From assembly GCA_900155495.1 (NCBI GenBank), contig FTLJ01000098.1, positions 1 to 64,000 of the forward strand: a stretch of DNA of 64,000 nt. The letters are read 5' to 3'. Under the pieces are notes generated by a model. The model worked only from the letters and a program-made list of their open reading frames with translations, ran no database searches and was not told where the DNA came from. The stretch comes from Porogramme epimiltina. Its lineage: Eukaryota > Basidiomycota > Agaricomycetes > Polyporales > Polyporaceae. Below, in pieces: positions 49,808-64,000 of the stretch (position 1 is the stretch's first letter; each line of letters opens with the position of its first letter). Position numbers and translations under genes: made by a program.

Positions 49808-51249
49808 ATGCCGCCTAGTCGGTTCGAGCCCTCCGCGATCAAGAACAAAATAAAGCGCGAGGAAATCGCGAACAAGCAGAAGAAGACGAAACGGCAGGAC
49901 AAACTCAAAAAGAGGCTCGCGCAGGCCAAGATAGAGGCGAATGACCCACTAGCAAAGAAGGTACATGCCCGCGCATACAGCATATTTTCACACTCTTAAT
50001 GGTCTCCGCTACGCAGAAACGGCTCGCGCAGAACGTTCCTCGAACGCTTGACAATACGCGCGAGTACGACCCCTCGTTCCTCACCGCAAACCCGGCAGCC
50101 GAACCCGAGGCAGGACCGTCTACCCTGGCTGCGGACGTACCGTCTACGTCTGACCCCGCTGCGGAGCCCGAGCAGCAACCGCAAGATGAGTCTGCGGCCG
50201 ACATAGCTGCCGATCCCTTCGCCGCATACTTCTCTGGAGCATTCGACCCTAGTGTCCCTCCCAAGGTCCTCATCACGACCTCCCCAAAAGCCACTCGGAC
50301 AACCTATGACTTCTGCGACGAGATAGTGAATGTGTTTCCCGGAGCGGAGTTCATTAGGCGGAAGAAAGGCAAGGGGTTCGAGGTGGGGCGCATTGCGGGC
50401 TGGGCTGCGAATCGGGGTTATAGCCATCTCATGGTCGTAAACGAAGACATGAAGAAGCCAAGTGAGTCTCGTACGCTACTTTTGAACATATGCAATCCCA
50501 AACCACGCTCCCCTACGTAGATGCTATTACCATGGTCCACCTTCCCGAGGGGCCAACGGCGTACTTCAAGCTTACATCTATCGAGCTCTCACAAAAAATT
50601 TCGGTACGGCTCGTCTTTTGTACGTCATCGACGTTTCTTTGATGCGTACTTCAGGGTCATGCGCGATCCACTTCCCACTTCCCTGAGCTCGTGCTGAACG
50701 GGTTCGTCACTCGCCTTGGACACACTGTTGGCCGCCTCTTCCAGACCCTCTTCCCGCCTATGCCTGAGTTCCAGGGCCGGCAGGTTGTTACATTGCACAA
50801 CCAGCGAGACTTCCTGTTCTTCAGAAGGCACAGGTACGTGTACATGCAATTCTTTCTAAGACTTTGCGTCATAACGAAACCACTTTAGGTATGCTTTCAG
50901 GTCACCAGAGAAAGTTGCTCTGCAGGAGATTGGACCACGCTTCACTTTGAAGCTCCGGTACCTAAAGAAGGGTCTCCCTGCTGTCAAGAATCTGGGAGCT
51001 CCTAGCAAACCACTAGAGTTCGATACAGATGAAGATGACGAACAGGAACCCACGGACGCTGAGATGAAGGACGGGGGCGAGATGGCGGGAGAGCCAATTG
51101 TGCGAAAAGAGGTCGTGCCCCCGACAGAAGACGAGTACTTGTGGATGTGGAAGGTATGGACTACTACTAAAACGTTGCGGTCCAAATTATACTGACATTC
51201 ATCGCCATAGCCGGAATTGGAGACTACGAGACGAACCTTCTTTTTGTAG
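49808..51249 (+). CDS. RPF1: ribosome production factor Rpf1 (Brix domain)
   Basis: Nucleolar Brix-domain protein of pre-60S assembly, required for 27S processing. From the ATG at 49808: [20 protein letters not shown] and a Lys-rich helix, [17 protein letters not shown], an acidic Ala/Pro/Glu insert, then the Brix domain [60 protein letters not shown] and [20 protein letters not shown]. The fold ends with [20 protein letters not shown], then [20 protein letters not shown]. The last exon gives the diagnostic ending [14 protein letters not shown], with TAG at 51247-51249. Six or so introns. Only 175 bp from the divergent p24 start. Mak16 in this same window acts in the same pre-60S pathway. Confidence 0.95.
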
Positions 51250-51566
51250 GGCCATTGGTCACGTATACTTCGTTGCAGACATTACTTGCGAGGTCTCCCT
51301 TCGCACCTTCCCCGCGACGCCGATATATGGGCCTCAACGAGCTGTCAGAGAAGGAGAAAGCATGCACAATTCGGAATATGCGTTCACAAATCTCTTTGTT
51401 ATTCTTCAGAGTCACGTGCGTATTACAAGACTAGAGAAACTCGAGGTCTTTTACAGAGCGACGTTGGTTCCACCCACAACCATCTTCCTATCGCCGCTCA
51501 TCATCTACAATAAGGAAGTTACATTGATCTCGAGGTTGACCATTCTCAATCGAGTGCGACACTCAC
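51250..51566. other. convergent intergenic region
   Basis: 317 bp between the RPF1 and cellobiohydrolase stop codons; both 3' UTRs. Nothing else seen. Confidence 0.55.
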
Positions 51567-53059
51567 TCATTGGGCGTAGGTAGAGCCGATGGGGCCAAAC
51601 TTGATGTTCGAGAAGATGACAGTCGCGCCGGGGCTTTGGGACTCGACATCCGCGGGGACACCAGAGGTGGTCGGGCACGCGCCGCGAGCGACGCCAGGCT
51701 GGGACGGGTCGGCGTCGGTGGGGTAGTCGCTGTCGAGCCAGAGCATCATCGCCTCGTGGTCGTCCCAGACGGACATGACGAGGACCATGCCCGCGTCGAA
51801 CCCGTCGCCCATCGTCGCGAGGCCGCCCATCTTCTCGAACGTGTTCGTGTCGTTGAACGCCGTCTTCTGCGCGTTGCAAAAGTCGTCCGTGATCGAGTCG
51901 AAGGCGTCCATGCCCGCGATGCTCGACTGGCTGTTCGCGATCACCTGCCCATTCTGCACGTACAGCCGCCGTATCTCGCTCAGCGCGCCCGTCGTCGTGT
52001 TGTCCGCCGTCAGGAACTGCGTCACGACCGTGAACTTGGCCGAGGTGTCGACGGTCATGCCCGTGCCGAGGAACGTCGTGTCGCCCATGCGGTACGAGTT
52101 GAAGTCGCACCCGTCCTTGTCGCACACGCCGTCGTACCGCTCGTCGCCGGCGCCGCAGTCGGTGCCCTCGCAGCGCGTCTGCTCGGTGACCGTGCAGACG
52201 TGCGGAGTGACCGCGGCGCCTTGCGAGTTGGCCTCCCAGACGTCCATCTCGTTGCAGCATGTGCCGTACTGGCCGGTGCCCGCGTTCGGATCGTTGGCGG
52301 AAGGCTCCCAGCCCTCGACGTTGGCCTGTTCGTTGGGTAGCATGGATGAGCTTACTGAGGGTCGTAGGGATGCTGAACTCAGGTACACACCTCGCCGTTG
52401 ATGAACTTGATATCCTGTGGGCACTGAGTATCGCAGTAGCCGGTACCATACTTGGAGCCGGCCTTGTTGCCTGTGAAGCGGGCCATGCCGCCGTCCTGGT
52501 CCATCTGGACGAAGTAGAGGGCGCCGTTGAGGCCGCACGGGAGGCCGGACATGTCGACGTCGAAAGTGAACTCCTGGTTCTTGAGGTTGAACATCTGGTA
52601 GTTCGTGTCGTCCTCACCGAGGAGGTACACACGCGAGCCGATGTTGGTCGAATACGGGCCCTGGGTCACGAACTTGAGCGTGAGCGAGTCCGAACTCGTC
52701 GTGATACCGTAAGTGCCTGTAGTCACAACCTTCAGCATTGTCCGCGCAAAGAGAACGGAATACATGCCGGAATAGTCAGCACCATCGAGGGCGCAATTCG
52801 CGGCGCAAGTTGTGCCATCGGGGCAAAGTGTGGCGTCCCAAGTGTTTCCAGTGTAGCAGTTGGTGCTGCTGCTGACGTCGTGAAGCCAGCGCCAGTTCGA
52901 GTCGAGGACGACCGAACGTTGGAGAGACTGGCAAGTACCGCCTGCTGCGCACTGCTGGACGGTCAACGCGGGGTGGGTCTCCGCGGTGAGAGTGCCAACT
53001 TGCTGCCCATAGGCGATCGCAAGGAAGGAGAGGGAGAGGAGCGCGGTGGAGGGAAACAT
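51567..53059 (-). CDS. GH7 reducing-end cellobiohydrolase (Cel7, catalytic domain only)
   Basis: Secreted retaining cellulase that releases cellobiose processively from cellulose chain ends. Signal peptide [18 protein letters not shown], then the mature start [19 protein letters not shown]. The catalytic motif is EMDVWEANS (nucleophile and acid/base in ExDxxE). Paired cysteines typical of GH7 are present ([28 protein letters not shown]), as are [10 protein letters not shown] and [19 protein letters not shown]. The protein ends [12 protein letters not shown], directly after the catalytic domain, with no linker or CBM1. Three exons after removing introns 52717-52767 (GC-AG) and 52326-52390: 458 residues. 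Without the GC-AG intron the protein would carry a 17-residue insert in DYSGTYGITT. Carbon-regulated expression is likely (see upstream sites). Confidence 0.96.
52717..52767 (-). other. GC-AG intron in the cellobiohydrolase gene (51 nt, frame-neutral)
   Basis: The minus strand reads TATTCCG, then GCATGT, and 51 nt later ACTACAG before GCACTTACGG. Removing it gives [19 protein letters not shown], the conserved GH7 sequence; retaining it inserts 17 residues without a stop, so a simple open-frame search misses it. No GT donor in the interval restores the conserved junction. Confidence 0.85.
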
Positions 53060-53140
53060 GTCGAGGAGCTAGATAGCTGGTAAGCTGCGGCTGTTGAGAG
53101 CGACCGTTTTGTCGACACTGATGGTGGTTGTCGTGAACTC

Positions 53141-53150
53141 GTATTTGTAC
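53141..53150 (-). promoter_or_regulatory. TATA-like element of the cellobiohydrolase gene
   Basis: GTACAAATAC on the minus strand, about 85 bp upstream of the cellobiohydrolase ATG, at a distance usual for a fungal TATA box plus a short leader. Position only; not proven. Confidence 0.35.
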
Positions 53151-53718
53151 CCTCGAGGAGCGGAAAATGTCCGGGAAGTTGTCAGGTAGTCCACCCGCCA
53201 CCGAGGTCACAGCCGTTCTGTGCACAGTGCCCAGAAAACGGCCGCGGCATTGTATGAGAGGGAGGAATAGGATACCTGCTTCCTCAAGGAGCGGCTGGGC
53301 GAACTTGAATAGACACCGAGGTGCTCCCGGGAAAGTAAAATAAGCGTATCCAAAGAGCGATGGCATGGTAGACTCACAGCAAGTCTGTGGACCGAAGAGG
53401 ACCCGCCATTCTCCACTAATGTTATAGCAAAATATCGGTAGCAACACATTTCTTTACGGGGTGGGGTGGTTCTGAAGATAAATTAGGTGAAAGAAGTCAC
53501 GACGATGGAGTAGGATACACTTGTGCATGGCCGATGAGCGGCCGCATGGAACGCCTCAAGGAAAGCCGAGCTATTACAGGCGAGGACTCGGGGTTGAGTG
53601 GATGAGCCTGACTGGACTGAGCGACGACGCGACTTGCAATTCGAGATGCGAACTCCCGACGAACCTCGCGTGGACCTCCAGTCCCTCCGAGCCGCGCTAC
53701 GTCACGCCCGGTAGAAAT

Positions 53719-53735
53719 CCGGGGTGGGAGTGGGG
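53719..53735 (+). promoter_or_regulatory. paired CreA/Cre1-like sites
   Basis: Two overlapping-spaced matches to SYGGRG (CCGGGG and GTGGGG) within 17 bp, about 660 bp upstream of the cellobiohydrolase ATG. Paired sites are the arrangement usually needed for carbon catabolite repression in ascomycetes; GC-rich DNA gives chance matches, so weight is modest. Confidence 0.3.
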
Positions 53736-55562
53736 AAGACCTAGAGTGATTGTTGTCGGCTGTATCAACTCCACCTGCCAGTCTCACTTGACCCATGGGC
53801 TCTTCTACGCATGATGCGTGTGGAGTAGCCAAGAGCATTAAAGTAGAAATGGTCTAAGAGGAGCGTTAGTCGGAGATCCATTGACACCGCGAGGAAACAC
53901 AAGAATCTGTGCTGCCCCGTCCCGTATCTCATAACTAGGGGGCTTGAGTGTCCGTTCTTGCATTTAAGAGGTGATTGACTCTTAGACATCAATTCAAAAG
54001 ACATAGAATGTTCTTCCGAGAAAACCAGTTTAGCTTGTGGGTTTTGTGGGGTCTGATGTGGAGTGAATAATCCGAATGTCAGACTTCTTCGAGATATAAA
54101 TATAATATATTATAGGACCTACAAGGCTAGGAATAGACTACACGGGGACTATAATAGCGGCATAGTTGCTCTCTGACTCGTGACACTTTGTTTCTCCCGT
54201 AAATTCGACGAGTCCGGATGAAGGGATGCTAGCAGTCCATGCGAGTGTGGTCATGGGATAGAGGATACCTTCAAGGCCTAAGCCCTGTAAATCCTCTAGC
54301 GACAGGCTGAAGACTTGTCGTTGATCTTTTGAAATGGGCGCGCATCTCAAACAAACTTTGTTATTCTTGGATCCGACTGTGAGCGTATGTGGTCGGAGAT
54401 CCGGCTTGCTAGGGGCTTTCGGTGGGTGGGGTTTGGTCTAGTGGCATATGCGGTGCATCGGTGTTCTGTTGAGTCTGTGAAGGAAATATGAAACATATAG
54501 CTCGTCTCAGTACCATATGTCACGGATAATATGCCGGTGAAGCATGCTGTTTCGTGTATACTGGCTTTATGCAGAACTTGGTTCCGAAAGACCGAGTTAA
54601 GATGTAGAACGCCGGGCTCTCGACACTCCAAAACTTCTGAGATGGCACAGAAGGAAGGTCGAGTTTATGTGAGTGAGTTTGAGTGTTGCCACGAGGCCCA
54701 CAATGAAACGATATAGTGGCTCACGGGTACGATTCTCGAAGGTTAACGCAACTGAGCAGTACAGCACCGTTATACGCCTCTGCACATAACGGCAGGGCTG
54801 CAGTGCAAGATAGCACACCTCGATCCTTCTTGAATCGGTCAAGCACGCGTCTGCCATCGTGACCCCTACATCTTCATATCGATCAGCAGAGACAGTCTTC
54901 AATTCCCGCGAAGAGTTAATTCTGGCATGCGTCATGGCATCTGCGGTCATGTATGTGGGGCAAGATAATGACTGCTGAATCACCTAGCACCGGAATGGCA
55001 GTCAAGTTTCTGTTACTATCGGGATATCAGTCGGGGTGGACAGGTGCTTACCCAACCTTAATCCAATTGAGAGGATGCCGTACTGGCTGCAGGGCAGGGT
55101 GCCACTCTCGGCCCCGTCGAGCCGCATCCGACTCATGATGGTTTTGAGTGGGTGACGACGAGGAACTCGAAAGCCCGTCACGCCGATCGGAGATCCACGG
55201 GAGCACTTGAGAAGAGTAGCGAGTCGAGAGAAATTGTGTAGCGCGAGGAGTTGGCTCTAAATGACATTGTATGGGTGAGTCTCGCAGAAAAAGATGATGG
55301 TCGGCAAGGGGCAGGGTCGACGGGCTCAGACGGAGCGATTGTTAGCACGGGCAGCCCACTACAACTCCGTGGCGTGCGGGCCGATGCCGAGGCAATGACG
55401 TTAGTCAGCGTCTGAGGAGGAACGAGCGAGGTTTGGGAATCGGACGCGACTTAGTCACCAGCCGCTCGAGGAAAAGCAGGTTCAAGAAGCCCAACAGACC
55501 CCGGAGTGCGCCATCGCCAACGCGTTCTGCGTGCTCGCTGTCGCCATCTCCTCCCGCGCCCA

Positions 55563-61585
<6,023 letters not shown>

Positions 61586-62325
61586 GGTGGGGCGCGGTGG
61601 AGGGCAAAGGTCTGCCATGGGTGGCAGGTTTCTTGCATCGGTAGAGGAATGTACAGGTTGCGTAGACACACATCATGCATTGGTTTAATGATATCTATAA
61701 CTCGGTCTTACCACGCGAGCGGAATGAGGGAGTGCTGCGCCAGGAACAGAGGCTACGCGGAGAGGGGCGGCTGTGAGGGAAGTGACGTCAGAGGGCAGGA
61801 CCGCCGGAAAACGGGGTGGCAGAGAGCAACGGGAGGGATCTTGATGATCAGGGTGGAGCAGCGCGCTCGACCAGCTCGACCTCTTCTCATCCGCACACAC
61901 GCCCAGCTTTGCACTCGGCAGCCCGGTTTTATCGACGGCTCCGACGCGCCCGCCCGCGACATCCCCGCAGGGCGAACGGAGGAAGACAGGAGGACGGGGC
62001 GTCTGGTTTCAGCCACCGCGCCACCGGCCGGCGTGGCGGGGGAAACAAGAAAAAGAGAAAAGAAATGGGGCACCGCGTGCGGGCGAGGAGTGCGGGGAAC
62101 GGGCTCAAATATTATATAGCAGTTTGAATCGCAGTGCTTCGCTTGTTCCTTAACATTCTTCCGGAACTGCTCCATCGCCGGCCCTCCTCCCGAGCTCGAC
62201 CTCCAGGCCTCGCCTCTGAGCGACCCATCCCTCCTTGGCCTCCGACACGTACATCTCCCCCCTCACGCTCGTTCAGCTCCTGCCTTCGCCCCCTCCGTCC
62301 CCGCCCACCTGCTCGTCCATGAGCC
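61586..62325. promoter_or_regulatory. intergenic region upstream of the MscS-like gene
   Basis: 740 bp between the ABCC stop and the MscS-like start, both on the plus strand. The last 150 bp are C/T-rich, the likely transcription-start region. No gene or repeat seen. Confidence 0.5.
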
Positions 62326-64000
62326 ATGCCCCTTACGTACGCTGACGAAATCGACCTCACACCACTCAACGACAAGAAGGACCCTCGCCCGTTCGAAGAG
62401 CGCGTCGTCCCCGAAATCGTGCACCCTCCAAAGCACGACGTGAACCGCGACCCGCTCGTCGACCCCAACCCAAACGATTCGGACGATACAGATGAGACTG
62501 CTACAGACGAGGACGATGAGTTCGACTGGGACGCGGAGGACGATGCCAAGTCCGCGCACATCGCCGCCTCCATAAAGGCCCGCCGCGGCCACGCCATCTA
62601 CCGCGCCTTCCTCAAGCTCCCCAAAATCCTCCGCGTCCTCCTCGTTGGCGTCATCGGTGCGGGCGTTCTCATCACTCCCCTTCTCGTCGTCCAGCTCCGT
62701 TTCCACACCTCCGTCGTCAAGAAACATGCCTACGTGTGGTCCCTCTGGCTCACTATTACATGGGCGGCCGGCGTCGGCACCTACATCATCGTCGACGCCA
62801 TTCCGCACCTCGTCCTGGTCATCCTTCGCCTCTCAAACTATAAAGTCGAGCGCCTACGAGTGACCGTAGAGGTGAGGGATGCCCGTCTCAGCGCCCTCGA
62901 ATTTGCGCTCACCGCTTCTGCAGCTCATAGCCGCGATTCGCGGTTGGCTCAAGCTAGCCCTTGATATCGCCTGGGGATGGATAGCACTCTCGGTTATCCG
63001 CTCGACTCTCAAACCGCCGGGTTCGTATTGGGACATCATCAACAGGATCATGCAGGTACGTTTGCCGTCCGTTTCGCGCTCGAGACGGCCCGCTCAATCC
63101 TGGTCGGCATCGCGTTATCCCGTACGCTTCCCAGGCGCTGTTCTCCGCTGGTCTGCTCGTGCTTGCGGAGAAGATCTTCCTGCGCTACGTCGCGATCAAC
63201 TTCCACCGGAAAGCCCTCGCCGACCGTCTCGCGGAGAACAAGCTCGGCCTACGCGCCCTCGACCGGCTCTCTAACGCGCAACCTGCGCCCAAGAAGACCC
63301 CTTATTCTGGCAAGAAGGGCCACCGCTCGCGCGGGTCGAGCCTCGACATGCTCGGTATGGGCGGTGGTGGAGGGGAGAAGGGCAACGGCGCGGGACGCTC
63401 GTCCGGCTCGGTCTCGCCGACGGACGCGAAGCAGGAGAAGAAGCGCGCGAAGCGGCAGCGTAAGAACATCGTCGCGGCGGTCATCGTCGACCAGCTCGGC
63501 GGCGCGCTCGAGCAGGTCACGCAGGACCAGTTCGGGAGCCTCGCGAGTGCGGGGAAGCTCGCGCGCAAGTTGTTCAGCACGCTGAGCGACGTGCACCCCC
63601 CGCGCAAGTACCTCATCGTCGACGGTATGAGTCGTGCGCGCACGTCGTTGAGGGGTTGTCGGCTGACTGCGCCTTTCCTGTGCAGACTTCCACCCTTACT
63701 TCCCAACGACTGCGGACGCGGTATGTGTTTAATCTCTCAAACCCGGCGGTCGCTCTTAACTCCCGCCTTCTCGCGCAGCACGCCGCGTTCGCGCTTTTCG
63801 ACAAGGATGGCAACGGCGATATTTCCAAGAAGGAGATGCGTGAAGCTGTCAGGCGGATATACCGCGAGCGTAAGGCGCTTACCGCGAGTTTAAAGGTGCG
63901 CGCACAGCTCTAGCTCTCTTCCGATATCTCCGTCGTGGCGTCGTATTGACAAACCGTCAACGTGGTTTAGGATGTTGGTTCGGCAGTCGCGAAACTAGAT
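62326..64000 (+). CDS. EF-hand MscS-type mechanosensitive channel (partial, 3' end missing)
   Basis: Start ATG at 62326 (MPLTYADEIDLTPLNDKKDP). An acidic cytosolic N-terminus precedes several hydrophobic helices: RVLLVGVIGAGVLITPLLVV, YVWSLWLTITWAAGVGTYII, IPHLVLVILRL, LDIAWGWIALSVIRSTL and FSAGLLVLAEKIFLRYVAIN. Then come FHRKALADRLAENKLGLRAL, a Gly/Ser/Lys-rich loop, and an EF hand with the calcium loop DKDGNGDISKKEM. This order matches fungal Msy1/Msy2-type channels of the ER or plasma membrane, in which the EF hand precedes the MscS pore domain. The pore lies beyond the window, so that part is predicted only. The last visible exon begins at 63971 (DVGSAVAKLD). Confidence 0.9.

Larger units (their letters stand above)
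53060..55562. promoter_or_regulatory. long divergent intergenic region, cellobiohydrolase / ABCC transporter
   Basis: 2.5 kb, the longest internal gene-free gap. The cellobiohydrolase promoter lies on the left; a TATA-like element (TACAAATAC on the minus strand, 53141-53150) sits about 85 bp before its ATG. Sites matching the CreA/Cre1 consensus SYGGRG occur on the plus strand at 53461-53466 (GTGGGG), 53719-53724 (CCGGGG), 53730-53735 (GTGGGG) and 54046-54051 (GTGGGG). An AT-rich stretch lies at 54090-54115. The rest, 54150-55400, shows no recognisable gene, repeat or element. Short open frames here lack coding features. Confidence 0.5.

Noticed and set aside
51505..52632. 375-codon minus-strand open frame overlapping the cellobiohydrolase
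   Set aside because: It is a shifted frame of the GH7 exons: repetitive Arg/His/Gly-rich sequence with no family resemblance, while the other frame encodes an unmistakable cellulase.
52259..53083. 274-codon plus-strand open frame antisense to the cellobiohydrolase
   Set aside because: Antisense shadow caused by C-ending codon bias in the real gene; composition is low-complexity Val/Glu/Arg.

Overview
The window is nuclear DNA of a filamentous basidiomycete, most likely a wood-decaying agaricomycete. The genes are broken by many 50-65 nt GT-AG introns, gene density is high (27 genes, about one per 2.4 kb), the genes alternate freely between strands, and there is a secreted GH7 cellobiohydrolase. 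The proteins read as a fungal nuclear gene set. No operon, CRISPR array, rRNA, tRNA or intact transposon was seen. Species cannot be named from sequence alone; a white-rot polypore-like fungus is an inference.

Layout. 1-2.9 kb: very GC-rich, repeat-laden intergenic DNA with a possible partial exon at the left edge. 2.9-5.8 kb: SmB (-) and a nitronate monooxygenase (+). 6.7-15.1 kb: three minus-strand genes, pyruvate carboxylase, a Vrg4-type GDP-mannose transporter and a tiny DASH subunit (Hsk3-like). 15.4-25.5 kb: alternating strands with sphinganine C4-hydroxylase Sur2, Mak16, an Fmp32/MCUR1-like mitochondrial protein, guanylate kinase, a YANK/STK32-type kinase and a Yea4-like UDP-GlcNAc transporter. 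26.4-32.0 kb: an unrecognised acidic protein and Prp40. 32.1-40.4 kb: mitoribosomal L21, ATP synthase alpha, a ubiquitin C-terminal hydrolase, Zpr1 and Nup53. 41.4-48.6 kb: an unrecognised protein, then three mitochondrial genes in a row (holocytochrome c synthase, Tim44, enoyl reductase Etr1). 48.7-53.1 kb: a p24 cargo receptor, Rpf1 and the GH7 cellobiohydrolase. 53.1-55.6 kb: a gene-poor gap. 55.6-64 kb: a Ycf1-like ABCC transporter and an EF-hand MscS channel that runs off the right edge.

Most genes are housekeeping: splicing (SmB, Prp40), 60S biogenesis (Mak16, Rpf1), mitochondrial import, translation, respiration and lipoate/fatty-acid synthesis (Tim44, bL21m, Atp1, Cyc3, Etr1), and the secretory pathway (Vrg4, Yea4, p24). 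Many neighbours are divergent pairs with start codons 175-435 bp apart, so they probably share bidirectional promoters. The lifestyle-specific genes are the cellobiohydrolase and perhaps the nitronate monooxygenase and ABCC pump.

I found no convincing new multi-gene system. The most notable observations are gene-structural: a frame-preserving GC-AG intron hidden in the cellobiohydrolase, a 17-nt micro-exon carrying the biotinylation lysine of pyruvate carboxylase, and a first exon consisting only of ATG in SmB. Two uncharacterised proteins also carry recognisable short motifs. Exon boundaries were read by eye from splice signals and family conservation; the SmB, nitronate monooxygenase, Sur2, Hsk3, Cyc3 and cellobiohydrolase models were checked to close in frame.
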